This document shows positions 8,241-17,143 of a stretch of DNA of 64,000 bases, piece by piece. Numbering within the stretch: the stretch's first letter is position 1; each line of letters starts with the position of its first letter. Position numbers and translations under genes: made by a program. Origin of the DNA: Mesorhizobium carmichaelinearum (GTDB lineage Bacteria > Pseudomonadota > Alphaproteobacteria > Rhizobiales > Rhizobiaceae); assembly GCF_900199455.1 (NCBI RefSeq), contig NZ_FZQR01000002.1, forward strand, positions 248,001-312,000, read 5' to 3'. The notes under the pieces are model-generated. The model worked only from the letters and a program-made list of their open reading frames with translations. It made no database searches and was not told the origin of the DNA.

Positions 8241-8936
8241 ATGGCTCGCGCGCGTTCCGATTCTCCGCTTCTCTTCGAAATCGTCGAGAAACCCGATTTC
8301 TCCTTCGAGACGAAGGCGATGGCCGATGGCTTGTGGCCGGTCGCCGGGATGGACGAGGCCGGCCGTGGTCCGCTGGCCGGACCGGTCGTCGCCGCGGCTG
8401 TCGTGCTCGACCCCGCCAACATCCCTGAAGGCCTCGACGATTCCAAACGGCTCAGCCATTTGCAGCGCGAGGCACTGTTCCTGCGCATACTTGGTTCGGC
8501 GCAGGCAGTTTCGATGGCCTCGATCAGCGCCGAAGGCATTGACGGCAGCAACATCCTCAAGGCGAGCCTCGAGGCGATGCGCCGCGCTTTGGTCGGGCTG
8601 TCGGTTCGGCCGAAGCTCGCGCTTGCCGACGGACGCGACGTACCGCCGGGATTGCCGTGCGACGGACGCGCGCTGATCAAAGGCGACCAGCGCTCGCAGT
8701 CGATCGCCGCCGCCTCGATCGTCGCCAAGGTCATGCGCGACCGCATGATGTGCGGCTGCGGCAGCCACCACGACCGCTACGGCTTCGAGGTGCATATGGG
8801 TTACGCCACCGCCCGCCACCGCACGGCCATCGAGGCGCATGGCCCGGTCGCGAGGCTGCACCGCGTGTCCTTCGCGCCGTTCAGGCTGGGCGGGGCCGAG
8901 GTGGTTGAAGAAGAGAACTTCGCCGGGCTGGACTGA
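8241..8936 (+). CDS. rnhB: Ribonuclease HII
   Basis: RNase HII cuts RNA in DNA-RNA hybrids and starts removal of misincorporated ribonucleotides. The 231-residue product has the family signature [14 protein letters not shown] with catalytic Asp-Glu at about residues 38-39, then [20 protein letters not shown] with another acidic residue, and [27 protein letters not shown] 8241 gives a protein starting MARARSD; an in-frame upstream ATG at 8112 would add a leader that does not look conserved. The 152 bases before it hold no gene. A long palindromic repeat follows the gene. Confidence 0.94.
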   Translation: MARARSDSPLLFEIVEKPDFSFETKAMADGLWPVAGMDEAGRGPLAGPVVAAAVVLDPANIPEGLDDSKRLSHLQREALFLRILGSAQAVSMASISAEGIDGSNILKASLEAMRRALVGLSVRPKLALADGRDVPPGLPCDGRALIKGDQRSQSIAAASIVAKVMRDRMMCGCGSHHDRYGFEVHMGYATARHRTAIEAHGPVARLHRVSFAPFRLGGAEVVEEENFAGLD

Positions 8937-8947
8937 GTTGAGCGGAT

Positions 8948-9106
8948 AATCTCCCCCCTCGAGGGGGAGATGTCGCCGAAGGCGACAGAGGGGGTCGCTT
9001 CGACTGGGCTCGACGCCCTTTGATGGACGAAAGATGAGGCCAGCGCTTCACGCGCGGCGACCCCCTCTGGCCTGCCGGCCATCTCCCCCTCAAGGGGGGA
9101 GATTAC
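8948..9106. repeat. Large intergenic inverted repeat (family B, complete)
   Basis: A 159-base element whose ends mirror each other: the left side contains CTCCCCCCTCGAGGGGGAGA then GTCGCCGAAGGCGACAGAGG, and the right side contains CGACCCCCTCTGG then CATCTCCCCCTCAAGGGGGG. Partial or related copies lie at 26298-26345 and 30791-30932. These are typical rhizobial intergenic mosaic palindromes and would fold into a long cruciform or RNA hairpin. It lies between the convergent rnhB and atpF. Confidence 0.8.
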
Positions 9107-9143
9107 GCGCTTCGCCGCCTTCGCTAATCTCCGCCGCTCAACA

Positions 9144-9175
9144 AAAAAGCCGCCAGGTTGCCCGGGCGGCTTTTT
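9144..9175. terminator. Rho-independent terminator, probably bidirectional
   Basis: A GCCGCC/GGCGGC stem extended by A-T pairs, with a nine-base loop, flanked by AAAAA on one side and TTTTT on the other. It lies about 20 bases beyond the atpF stop on the minus strand, so it most likely ends the F0 operon; read the other way it would stop transcripts from rnhB. Confidence 0.85.
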
Positions 9176-9195
9176 GATTTCCAAATGTTGTCAGC

Positions 9196-9687
9196 TCAGT
9201 TCAGCTTGGCCTTCACATCCGCGAGCGAAACCTTGAACAGGTCGGCTCCGGCCTTGACATCGACCTTGGCGGCGAGCAGCGCGCGTGCTGCCTCGACTGC
9301 GATGTCGACAGCGCTGGCGCGCACTTCGGCGACCGCATCACGCTCGGCCTGGCCGATCTTCTGCTCGGCCAATGCGGTGCGTCGGGCGACATAGTCTTCG
9401 GTCTTCTTGTGCGCTTCGGTGGCTAGCATTTCGGCTTCGCGCTTGGCGGCCGCGACGATGTCGGCAGCCTCCTGCTCGGCTTCCTTGCGCTTCTTCTTGT
9501 ACTGGCCGAGCAGTTGCTGGGCCTCGTCGCGCAGCTTGCGTGCCTCGTCGAGCTCGCTGCTGATCCTGGTAGCGCGGGCATCGAGCGCCTTGGCGATCAG
9601 GCCGGGCACCTTGATGTAGATGGCGACACCCAGGAAGATGATCAGGGCAATCGTGGCCCAGAGCGTTGCGAGAGATGTAGCGTCCAT
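9196..9687 (-). CDS. atpF: ATP synthase F0 subunit b
   Basis: The 163-residue protein has one N-terminal membrane helix (LATLWATIALIIFLGVAIYI, residues about 6-25) followed by a long charged helix with EAEQEAADIVAAAKREAEML, the peripheral stalk that joins F0 to F1. ATG 9687 fits the normal N-terminus; an upstream in-frame start would add a basic leader lying over the atpF' stop. It is the last gene of the F0 operon, 10 bases after the b' gene, and is followed by a terminator. Confidence 0.94.
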   Translation of the reverse strand: MDATSLATLWATIALIIFLGVAIYIKVPGLIAKALDARATRISSELDEARKLRDEAQQLLGQYKKKRKEAEQEAADIVAAAKREAEMLATEAHKKTEDYVARRTALAEQKIGQAERDAVAEVRASAVDIAVEAARALLAAKVDVKAGADLFKVSLADVKAKLN

Positions 9688-9697
9688 GATGCGCTCC

Positions 9698-10279
9698 TCA
9701 CCGGGCCACGGATTTGACCGCGGCCGCGATCTCGGCCTTGCTGGCCTTGCCGCCAACCAGGGCCTCGACGATCGCCGAAGCGGTGTCCTCGGCGATGCTG
9801 CCGACTTCCTTCATGGCGTTGGCCTTGATGGAAGAAATGCGCGCCTCGGCCTCGCCAAGCTTCTCGTCAAGCGCGGCCTCGATCTTCTTGCGTGCGGTCT
9901 CGGCTTCCGCCTTGGCCGCATCCGCGGCCTGCTGGCCGATCGAGTTGGCGTTCTTCTTGGCTTCCGCCAGCTCCTGCTCGTAAGCAGCAACGGCGGCGTC
10001 GGCCTCGCCCTTCAACTTGCTCGCCTGATCGAGATCCTGGCTGATGCGATCGTTGCGGACATCGATGATGCCGCCAATGCGCGGCATCGCTACCTTCTTC
10101 AAGAAGAGGTAGAACAGCCCGAAGGTGATCGCCAGCCACAGAAGCTGCGACGGGAACGTCGCCGGATCGAATGGCGGGAACGTGCCATGCGCTTCGGCAG
10201 GCACGCCGGTGCCGGAATGCGTGTCGCCTTCCGTCGCGGCGGGCGCGGTCTCTTCCGCAAAGGCAGATGTCACGAACAT
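9698..10279 (-). CDS. atpF': ATP synthase F0 subunit b'
   Basis: The 193-residue product is the second, diverged b-type stalk subunit found in photosynthetic and alphaproteobacterial ATP synthases. It has an alanine- and threonine-rich front end, a membrane helix at about residues 46-62 (LLWLAITFGLFYLFL) and a long coiled-coil tail (DLDQASKLKGEADAAVAAYEQELAEAKK). It would pair with the adjacent b subunit as a heterodimer. Spacing in the operon is tight on the atpF side and about 60 bases on the atpE side. Confidence 0.93.
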   Translation of the reverse strand: MFVTSAFAEETAPAATEGDTHSGTGVPAEAHGTFPPFDPATFPSQLLWLAITFGLFYLFLKKVAMPRIGGIIDVRNDRISQDLDQASKLKGEADAAVAAYEQELAEAKKNANSIGQQAADAAKAEAETARKKIEAALDEKLGEAEARISSIKANAMKEVGSIAEDTASAIVEALVGGKASKAEIAAAVKSVAR

Positions 10280-10341
10280 CTCATTCCCCTGTCCATAAGG
10301 TAAGGTCGCACCATGCGCCCCCCTTCGTCAGCCTGTGTTTC

Positions 10342-10566
10342 TTACTTGAACACCAGGAGGAGCGCGATCAGGAGCGAGAAGATGCCCAGAGCTTCGGTCA
10401 CGGCGAAGCCGAAAATCAGGCGGCCGAACTGGCCATCGGCAGCCGACGGATTGCGCAGCGCGCCCGAGAGATAGCTGCCGAAGATGTTGCCCAGGCCGAT
10501 GCCCGCGCCACCCATGCCCAGGCAAGCGATGCCGGCGCCGATTGCAGCTGCTGCATTTACTTCCAT
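10342..10566 (-). CDS. atpE: ATP synthase F0 subunit c
   Basis: This 74-residue proteolipid has two membrane helices joined by the polar loop RNPSA, and the proton-binding glutamate sits in the second helix in [10 protein letters not shown] (about residue 59). The glycine-rich first helix [21 protein letters not shown] is the packing motif of the c ring. An AGGAGTTTGAC sequence lies before the ATG on the minus strand. A strong initiation site is expected because c is needed in many copies. Confidence 0.96.
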   Translation of the reverse strand: MEVNAAAAIGAGIACLGMGGAGIGLGNIFGSYLSGALRNPSAADGQFGRLIFGFAVTEALGIFSLLIALLLVFK

Positions 10567-10629
10567 GTCAAACTCCTTGTGGTTCCATTGTCGTTGCAGT
10601 TTGTAATTGGCGTCATGCGCCGGTGAAAT

Positions 10630-11388
10630 TTAGTGACTAGGGTGCAGGGCGTCGTTGAGGTACATGCAGGTCAAAACCGCAAAGACGTAAGCCTGCAGGA
10701 AGGCGACGAGCAGTTCCAGCGCCGTCAGCGCCACCGCCATGGCCAGCGGCAGGATCGAGCCCGCCACGCCGACCGCGCCCAGCGCGGAGAGGCTGACGAC
10801 GAAGCCCGAAAACACCTTCAGCGTGATGTGGCCGGCCAACATGTTGGCGAACAGACGAACCGAGAGGCTGATCGGGCGCGAGACGAAGGAAATCACCTCG
10901 ATCGGAACGACAAGCACCATCATCACGAGGGGCACGCCTTTCGGCACGAACAGCTTGAGGAAGCCAAGGCCATGCTTCATGAAGCCGTAGACGATGACGG
11001 TGCCAATCACCAGGATGGCCAGACCGAAGGTAACGATGATGTGGCTGGTGATGGTGAAGAAATAGGGGAACAGGCCGAGCAGGTTGGCGACCAGCACGAA
11101 CATGAACAGCGAAAACACAAGCGGGAAGAACTTCATGCCCTGAGTGCCGGCGGCATCACGCAACATGTTTGCGACGAATTCGTAGGCCATCTCGGAGACC
11201 GACTGAAGCCGGCCAGGAACCAGGCTGCGGCTCGATGTCGTGAGGAACAGGAACGCAGCCGCGACGACCACGGTCGCGACCATGAACAGTGCCGAATTTG
11301 TGAAGGACAGGTCGTAGCCGCCGATGTTAATCGGAATCAGCTTGATGATATGGAACTGGTGGATCGGATCGACCTTGTCAGCTGCCAC
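10630..11388 (-). CDS. atpB: ATP synthase F0 subunit a
   Basis: The 252-residue membrane protein carries the essential arginine in [15 protein letters not shown] and several hydrophobic helices (for example [17 protein letters not shown] and [16 protein letters not shown] segments). Subunit a forms the proton half-channels against the c ring. It lies between atpI and atpE in the standard rhizobial order. Confidence 0.95.
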   Translation of the reverse strand: MAADKVDPIHQFHIIKLIPINIGGYDLSFTNSALFMVATVVVAAAFLFLTTSSRSLVPGRLQSVSEMAYEFVANMLRDAAGTQGMKFFPLVFSLFMFVLVANLLGLFPYFFTITSHIIVTFGLAILVIGTVIVYGFMKHGLGFLKLFVPKGVPLVMMVLVVPIEVISFVSRPISLSVRLFANMLAGHITLKVFSGFVVSLSALGAVGVAGSILPLAMAVALTALELLVAFLQAYVFAVLTCMYLNDALHPSH

Positions 11389-11448
11389 GTTCTAACCCCG
11401 TCAATGCCGCATAGGTACGGCCAAATTACCATTGCCGCACGAGGGCGG

Positions 11449-11856
11449 CTATTTGCTGTCGTCCCGGCCAGAGCGCGATTTATCGCCCTGTCCGAATTCT
11501 GCCACAACGCCCGCTGAACGCATGACATTGAGTATACCGGCGCCAAAACCAAGCAGCAGGAAAACGATCAGACCCCACGGCGATGACCCCGCCATACGGT
11601 CGATGATCCAGCCGATGCCGGCGCCCACCACCACGCCAGCGATAAATTCGCTGGAGAGTTTGACCGCCTGGCCATATCCGGCCGCACTGCCCGCTTTCGC
11701 GTCGTCTTTCCCCTCGAGCCGGTTCGGCAGCCTTGTCGCAAGCGATGCTTCAAGTTCACGCCGACGTCGCTCAAGATCCTCGTCGCGGATGCCGGTTTCA
11801 TGCTGCTTGCCGCGGCCGGTTTCTCCGGTTCCGTCTGGCCCATTCTTGTCGGCCAT
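11449..11856 (-). CDS. atpI: ATP synthase accessory protein AtpI
   Basis: The 135-residue protein has a charged N-terminal half (RDEDLERRRRELEASLATRL) and two membrane helices in the C-terminal half: KLSSEFIAGVVVGAGIGWIID and WGLIVFLLLGFGAGILNVM. This matches the AtpI/Gene1 family, which helps c-ring assembly or Mg uptake. It is the first gene of the F0 operon, and a promoter matching the rhizobial sigma-70 consensus lies about 60 bases upstream. Confidence 0.9.
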   Translation of the reverse strand: MADKNGPDGTGETGRGKQHETGIRDEDLERRRRELEASLATRLPNRLEGKDDAKAGSAAGYGQAVKLSSEFIAGVVVGAGIGWIIDRMAGSSPWGLIVFLLLGFGAGILNVMRSAGVVAEFGQGDKSRSGRDDSK

Positions 11857-11914
11857 CGCAACCCCCCTGCCCGGTCAGACCGTCACCGTCCGTCCGCTTC
11901 TAAAGTCGCCGGCA

Positions 11915-11943
11915 ACATAGTTAGAGGGTTTGCGCCCGTCAAG
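11915..11943 (-). promoter_or_regulatory. Sigma-70 promoter of the F0 ATP synthase operon
   Basis: Read on the minus strand, CTTGAC is followed after exactly 17 bases by CTATGT. This is one mismatch from the rhizobial housekeeping consensus CTTGAC-N17-CTATAT. The predicted start of transcription is near 11908, giving a leader of about 50 bases before atpI. Confidence 0.7.
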
Positions 11944-12111
11944 CCACGGGCGGAAGATCATTGTCATGTATTTTAGACAATAAAATCAACGCATTAGAGA
12001 GGTGCGACATCGTGCCCGCCGCGAGGATGGGGATGCGTTGCACGAATCCCCCCGGCAATGGCCGCCTGATCGAGCCTGCGGCCGGTGAAAAAGACCAGCG
12101 GCCGACCGCGC

Positions 12112-13296
12112 TCAGCTCCAGCCGCCACCATAGGTGCGGTAGAAGATATGCAGGCCGATCTTGGTCATCTTCTGCATCGTGCGCGCCCAGCCCGGATGGA
12201 CATATTGGGCATAGTAGTGGGTCGACGATCCGACCTCGGGGATGAAGATCTTGCCGGCGGTGACCGCCATGGCGATGTCCTGCGCGGTCTTGTAGGCGGC
12301 CGGGCTGTCGATGCGCTTCTTCCTGCCGTCGCAAGCGAAGGAGAACTGGCAGCGGTTGAACCAGCTGTCGTTCTGGTAGACGACGCCGCAGATCGAATTG
12401 GGATAGGCCGGATTGCGGACGCGGTTGAGGATGACCTGGGCAACGGCAGCCTGGCCGCGCACGGATTCGCTCCTTGCCTCGAAATAGATGCCATTGGCCA
12501 GGCACTTTTGCTCGGCCTTGGAGAAGACGCTGGCCGGAAGCGGGTTCTGGATCCACCAATGGTCGCCCTTGGCCATCGGCGGAATGAAGCGGCCGCTGTT
12601 GGGCTGCTCGTCCTGCAGCAGGGCTTCGAAGGGCGAGGCCTTGGCATAGTCCGGCTCGGATTGCGCATAGGCCGTCGCCAGAACATCCGGATGGTCGTTG
12701 TTGACCAGGGCGGCAAGCATGGTCGGCACGCCGGGATCCGGCTTCTTGTCCTCACGCGCATGGAATTCCGCGGCGATCTGGATTTCCTTGCCTTTGATCT
12801 GCGGCTTGGCGAAGGCCATTTTCAGGCCGCCGTCCATGCTCGGCCGCATCAGGGACGAGGTCCGCTGGAAAATCGAACCGGCGTTGAAGTTCTTCGGCGG
12901 CGCGACGGGAGACACCTGGACGATGCGGCCCTTCTTGTCGGCACGCATCACGCGATCCTCGTCGGGCGAGCCGCTGACCTTGCCGCCCTTGCCACGAAAC
13001 GACACGTTGCCGACGCCTGCCAGGTGAATGCCTGATCCGGAGATCGAGCCGGTGACGTCGGAATCGACGAAGGGCATCTCGGCGGCATGGGTCGAGCCCG
13101 CGACGGATCTCTCGACATAGGAATTCCAGCGCGCGGTCGGCGATTCGAGGCCGGAAACGAGGCTGGTCATGTCCTGGTAGGCGGCGACGGTCGGGAAGCC
13201 GATCCAGATGCCGAGGCCGATGATGAACGGAGATACGAAGCTGCGTTTCTTCTCACCGGCGGCGGCAACAAGCCGCTTCAACACACGTCGATGCAC
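12112..13296 (-). CDS. SleB-type cell wall hydrolase
   Basis: The C-terminal third is a Hydrolase_2/SleB domain: CLANGIYFEARSESVRGQAA with the catalytic glutamate, VAQVILNRVRNPAYPNSICG, QCQFSFACDG-like NRCQFSFACDGRKKRI and SSTHYYAQYVHPGWA. These are lytic enzymes acting on the glycan strands of peptidoglycan. The N-terminus has a basic stretch and one hydrophobic helix (VSPFIIGLGIWIGFPTVAAY), so it is probably anchored and periplasmic, with a long linker in between. I prefer GTG 13296 because GGAGAG lies close upstream; ATG 13338 would add 14 residues. Confidence 0.85.
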   Translation of the reverse strand: MHRRVLKRLVAAAGEKKRSFVSPFIIGLGIWIGFPTVAAYQDMTSLVSGLESPTARWNSYVERSVAGSTHAAEMPFVDSDVTGSISGSGIHLAGVGNVSFRGKGGKVSGSPDEDRVMRADKKGRIVQVSPVAPPKNFNAGSIFQRTSSLMRPSMDGGLKMAFAKPQIKGKEIQIAAEFHAREDKKPDPGVPTMLAALVNNDHPDVLATAYAQSEPDYAKASPFEALLQDEQPNSGRFIPPMAKGDHWWIQNPLPASVFSKAEQKCLANGIYFEARSESVRGQAAVAQVILNRVRNPAYPNSICGVVYQNDSWFNRCQFSFACDGRKKRIDSPAAYKTAQDIAMAVTAGKIFIPEVGSSTHYYAQYVHPGWARTMQKMTKIGLHIFYRTYGGGWS

Positions 13297-13531
13297 GGAA
13301 CACTCTCCAGGAACGCCACTGACCCCACTGGAGAGCAAAATGATGCATTAACCTTGATGGGACGTTAACGGGATCGATCGGGTTTTCTCAGTCGGCTCAA
13401 GGCCATGGTTTCGAAGTCGGGCGGTTTTACGGCCGACCAGGGTACGCCGCGCCGGACGACCAGACGTTGGCAGGGCAAGGGAGCTGCGGGTCTGCTGCTC
13501 CAGGGGAGGAGCTTAACGGGATATCCATATT

Positions 13532-13553
13532 CCAACCGCCATATGGCAGTTGG
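13532..13553. promoter_or_regulatory. Palindrome upstream of acyltransferase
   Basis: A 22-base imperfect palindrome centred on CCATATGG with outer arms CCAAC and GTTGG. It lies 30 bases before the acyltransferase start. It could be an operator or a leader hairpin; nothing nearby identifies the protein that would bind. Confidence 0.4.
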
Positions 13554-13583
13554 TTCCAAACAGCGGTTCGGCACAGCGGACGG

Positions 13584-14789
13584 ATGACAACGATCGCGGG
13601 AAATATTGCCGTGGATGACGCCCAATTGGCGGAAGCAACAGCACGCCCAACGCTTCTCAATCTGACCGCGCTGCGCGCCTTCGCAGCTCTGTCGATATTT
13701 ATCTACCATCTGACGGAACTGGGAATCGATGCATCCCGATCCATTCGGGACATGTATCTCGGCTGTGCCGTTTCGTTCTTCTTTGTCCTGTCAGGGTTCG
13801 TGCTGGCGTACAGTTTCTCGGGGCGTTTCCTTGGCTGGCGCGACATAAGAAACTTCATCTTGCAGAGATTCTTCCGGTTGTGGCCCGTCCACATGCTATG
13901 TTTCTTCCTTGCCCTTGTGGCGCGTCATCCTCCAACCAGTCTCTTCACCGCATACCTGGCAACCACGCTGCAGAGTTCCTGGTTTCCAACCTACGGTACG
14001 GCTTACGCGTATAACGGCGTTTCGTGGTCGATATCGGTCGAACTGTTTTTCTATCTCGCCTTGCCGTTCATTCTGATCTTGCGGCCAAATCAGATTATGC
14101 TGGTGGTCTGTAGCTGGACAGTTGCCGTCCTTGGTCTGATCGCTCTCACAGCGACTTTACCCGAGCCTGTATTTCCGCCCCCCTCCGAAAAGCCTTGGCT
14201 GGACCTCTACGTCACGGATGCGTCGCTGGTTCACCTCTTCCCGCCCGTGCGCATGGTGGAATTCCTGTCCGGGATAGCCGTCTACCGACTGTTCAAGAGC
14301 CGGCGCATTTCCGATGACTGGGTGACGATCTGCCAGGTCGCCGCAGTCGTGTGCCTGGCGCTTTGGGCATGCGTACATGCCGAGATCACGCTATTTTTTG
14401 CGGATCATGCATCGCTCATGGCGTCCATCGCCTATCGCGAATTTGGGTTGTATCCACTCTTCGCTGCCATCGTCTACGTCTTCGCACATCAGTCAGGCTC
14501 ATTGACGCGCATCCTGTCTTGCCGTGTGCTGGTTTTCTGTGGGGAGATCAGCTTCGCATTCTACATGATCCATCAGGTCGTCATCCACGTCCTGGCTTAC
14601 AATTTCGAGATCAGGCAGCATTGTGGTCCGACAGTCGCCGCGATCTCGGCAGGCATACTAAGCCTCGGTTTTTCAATTGTTCTCCATCGAACGGTGGAAA
14701 CACCGGGTATGGACTGGGCCAGGCAAAAGTTCCCGATGACCAGGCGGGCACCTTTATCGGCGCATGTTACTGTCGGCGCCCTCGCCTGA
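13584..14789 (+). CDS. Acyltransferase family 3 membrane protein
   Basis: The 401-residue protein is an integral membrane O-acyltransferase of the acyltransferase 3 family. The opening LLNLTALRAFAALSIFIYHL carries the conserved Arg and the His of the active region, and FVLSGFVLAYSF, FILQRFFRLWPVH (R-x10-R type) and GVSWSISVELFFYLALPF are family landmarks. About ten hydrophobic segments follow. Such enzymes decorate O-antigen, exopolysaccharide or Nod factors. The base composition is visibly less GC-rich than neighbouring genes, hinting at transfer. Its last 36 bases overlap the convergent MFS gene. The ATG 13584 has only a weak ribosome site. Confidence 0.85.
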   Translation: MTTIAGNIAVDDAQLAEATARPTLLNLTALRAFAALSIFIYHLTELGIDASRSIRDMYLGCAVSFFFVLSGFVLAYSFSGRFLGWRDIRNFILQRFFRLWPVHMLCFFLALVARHPPTSLFTAYLATTLQSSWFPTYGTAYAYNGVSWSISVELFFYLALPFILILRPNQIMLVVCSWTVAVLGLIALTATLPEPVFPPPSEKPWLDLYVTDASLVHLFPPVRMVEFLSGIAVYRLFKSRRISDDWVTICQVAAVVCLALWACVHAEITLFFADHASLMASIAYREFGLYPLFAAIVYVFAHQSGSLTRILSCRVLVFCGEISFAFYMIHQVVIHVLAYNFEIRQHCGPTVAAISAGILSLGFSIVLHRTVETPGMDWARQKFPMTRRAPLSAHVTVGALA

Positions 14790-16088
14790 CGTTGTATCCG
14801 CCCGCCGCAGGAAGATCGGCCACGCGATCACAGCGCAGATAGCAGCCGACAGCCAGACCCCGGCCCATGACCAGAGGTGCAGCAAGCCTGGAATGGCCAC
14901 CGGCACCAGGAAGAAGCCAACGAAAACAAAGGTGTTGGCTAGGCTGAGCGCGGTTCCGACATGGCCGGCGCCGGCAAGCGTGGCAAGCTCGGTATAGGCG
15001 ACGCCGTGCCAGGCCGAGACCGAGATGCCTGCGACAATCAGCACTAAGGGTAGGACGGCAACCAGTAAAGACTGGCCGCCCGGCATTGCGGGGCTGGCCA
15101 GGACCATCAGCCAAAGCACAGCGAAGGCCAACGCGCTGAGCGCACTGCATGCGCGTAGAAACTGGCGCCGGTTGCCATGGCGGTCGGTAAAGCGGCCGCT
15201 CCAAACGCGCATGACCATGGCGCCGACCTGCACGGCGGCGAGGCTCGCGCTGATCGCCGCCGTCCCCAGCCCGGCGAAGTCGTGCAGGAACACCGATGCG
15301 AAAGTGAGCACCGCCACCTGCGGGAAGCAGAGCAGGCCGATGGCGGTGGCAATGCGCCAGACCTCAATGTTGCGCAGCGGCGCCGGTCCGGCTGCGGCCG
15401 ACGCAACGACGTGACCCGCCGTCGGCGGCTCGCGCAGCCAACGCCAGGCAAACACGGCGGAGAGAGCGGATGCGCCAGCCAGGAGCCCGAACACCGCGGA
15501 AAAGCCGAAAGCGAGCGCAAGCGACGGCAGGACGAGCGCGCCGAGGCCACCGCCAAGCGGCACCGCCGTCTGCCTGATGCTCATGGCAAAGCCGCGCTCG
15601 TTTTCCCGGAACCACCCCATGATGGCGCGGCCGCTCGAGCCGTTGACGCTGCCGCCGAGCAATCCGGTGAGGAGCAGACTTGCCGACAGCAGCATGACAT
15701 CGGGAACGCCTGACCTTGTCGGCACGACGAGCATGGCCATGGCAAGAAGCCACACCGCCGTCGCGCCAAGCCCGATCAGCAGCACGCGGCGATCGCCCCA
15801 GCGATCGGTGAGCAGGCCCCAAGGCAATTCGCTGAGCGCAACGCCCAGGCCAAGAAGGCCGAGCGCCAAGCCAAGTTCGGCATTGCTCAGATGATAGCCC
15901 TGACGGAGCACGACCGCCGTTGCCGGTATGCTGGAGAAGGTGGCCGAGAAGCTGGCGTTTGCGGCGACACCAATGCCCAGGACCTTCCAGCGGTGGCCAG
16001 GGCTGAACACCCTTCCGGCGGGGCCGGCAGCACTGCCTCCGAGGAGTTTCTGCGTGTCTTGGTCGGTGCAGTCGACAATGGCGGACAT
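14754..16088 (-). CDS. MFS transporter
   Basis: The 444-residue protein has twelve likely membrane segments and the major facilitator loop motif GLLTDRWGDRRVLL between helices 2 and 3, plus a second related loop SGRFTDRHGNRRQFL in the second half. The substrate is unknown. ATG 16088 gives MSAIVDCTDQDTQ, and a purine-rich GGGAATG lies upstream; an earlier in-frame start at 16133 is possible. It is divergent from a LysR gene with a 119-base shared promoter region, so the regulator probably controls it. Confidence 0.88.
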   Translation of the reverse strand: MSAIVDCTDQDTQKLLGGSAAGPAGRVFSPGHRWKVLGIGVAANASFSATFSSIPATAVVLRQGYHLSNAELGLALGLLGLGVALSELPWGLLTDRWGDRRVLLIGLGATAVWLLAMAMLVVPTRSGVPDVMLLSASLLLTGLLGGSVNGSSGRAIMGWFRENERGFAMSIRQTAVPLGGGLGALVLPSLALAFGFSAVFGLLAGASALSAVFAWRWLREPPTAGHVVASAAAGPAPLRNIEVWRIATAIGLLCFPQVAVLTFASVFLHDFAGLGTAAISASLAAVQVGAMVMRVWSGRFTDRHGNRRQFLRACSALSALAFAVLWLMVLASPAMPGGQSLLVAVLPLVLIVAGISVSAWHGVAYTELATLAGAGHVGTALSLANTFVFVGFFLVPVAIPGLLHLWSWAGVWLSAAICAVIAWPIFLRRADTTSGEGADSNMRR

Positions 16089-16163
16089 GGTTTCATTCCC
16101 GTGATGGTCCAGTCGCCTGGACCTTGACGGCATCTCTGTAGCGCCATAAGTTCATCCTTAAAA

Positions 16164-16191
16164 TCAGGAAGTTTTTGACTATTAATCCTGA
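16164..16191. promoter_or_regulatory. Inverted repeat in MFS/LysR divergent promoter
   Basis: TCAGGA and TCCTGA arms are separated by 16 bases, with a further half-site CCAGGA at 16195-16200, 7 bases before the LysR start. The position between a LysR gene and its divergent transporter fits a LysR binding region, but the sequence lacks a tight T-N11-A palindrome. Confidence 0.4.
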
Positions 16192-16207
16192 AAACCAGGA
16201 CATTTCT

Positions 16208-17125
16208 ATGCAGCGCGTGACCTTCGACCTCGACGTTCTCCGCAGTTTCGTCACCGGCATAGAGCTCGGCAGCTTTGCCAAGGCCGCCGACCGGCTTGGC
16301 CGGTCGACCTCTGCGGTCAGCGCGCAATTGAAGAAACTGGAAGAGCAGGCGGCGACGCCGATCTTCCGCAAAGCGGGGCGCGGCCTCGCCTTGACGGAGG
16401 CCGGCGAAACCATGCTCGGCTATGCGCGCCGGCTGCTCGAGCTGAATGACGAGGCGGCGGCGGCGATCCACGATGTCGAACTGGAAGGCTGGGTGCGGCT
16501 TGGCCTGCAGGAGGATTTCGGCGAGGCGGTGCTGCCCGACGTGCTCGGCCGCTTCGCCCGCGCCCACCCCAAGGTCAAGATCGAGGCCAGGATCGCACGC
16601 AGCCACGACCTTGCCGAAAGGGTGGTGTCGGGCAGCCTCGACATCGCGCTGGCCTGGCACAGTGGCCAGACGCTGCCCTACAGCGAGCATGTCGCCGATG
16701 TTCCGATGCGCTGGATCGGTCCGGCAAAGCGCATCGAGACCAGCCTGCGCGACGGCGAGCCGCTGCCGCTGGTGGCGCTCGAGGCGCCGTGCCTGTTGCG
16801 TACGGTGGCGACGGAAACGCTCGACCGTGCAGGCCTGCCCTGGCGCATGGCCTTCTCCAGCCCGAGCCTGGGCGGCATCTGGGCGGCCGTGGCGGCTGGG
16901 CTGGGGCTGACGATCCGCACCGATATCGGCCTGCCCGCCAGCGTCAGCGCGATGACACCGGAGATCGCCGGGCTGCCGGCGCTGCCCAAGATGGCGCTGT
17001 ATCTGCATCGCCGGGATGCCGAACCCGAGCCGGTGGCGGCTCGGCTGGCCGACATCTTGCTGGAGGCGGCGCGGCAGGCATTGCCGGGCAATGCGCGGAC
17101 TGCCGGCTTGCGTGCCGTGGCCTGA
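16208..17125 (+). CDS. LysR family transcriptional regulator
   Basis: The 305-residue protein has a winged helix-turn-helix near residues 7-65 (DVLRSFVTGIELGSFAKAADRLGRSTSAVSAQL...) and a C-terminal effector domain of the periplasmic-binding fold. ATG 16208 is preceded by AGGA; an in-frame ATG at 16175 is the alternative. It is transcribed away from the MFS gene and is likely its regulator and self-repressor. The effector is unknown. Confidence 0.9.
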   Translation: MQRVTFDLDVLRSFVTGIELGSFAKAADRLGRSTSAVSAQLKKLEEQAATPIFRKAGRGLALTEAGETMLGYARRLLELNDEAAAAIHDVELEGWVRLGLQEDFGEAVLPDVLGRFARAHPKVKIEARIARSHDLAERVVSGSLDIALAWHSGQTLPYSEHVADVPMRWIGPAKRIETSLRDGEPLPLVALEAPCLLRTVATETLDRAGLPWRMAFSSPSLGGIWAAVAAGLGLTIRTDIGLPASVSAMTPEIAGLPALPKMALYLHRRDAEPEPVAARLADILLEAARQALPGNARTAGLRAVA

Positions 17126-17143
17126 TCAGACGAGGGTTGGAGC

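Noticed and set aside
6785..8746. A long minus-strand frame extending the small glycosyltransferase to about 829 residues
   Set aside because: It runs antisense through the radical SAM and rnhB genes, whose motifs are clear on the plus strand. Only the part from ATG 6784 looks like a glycosyltransferase.
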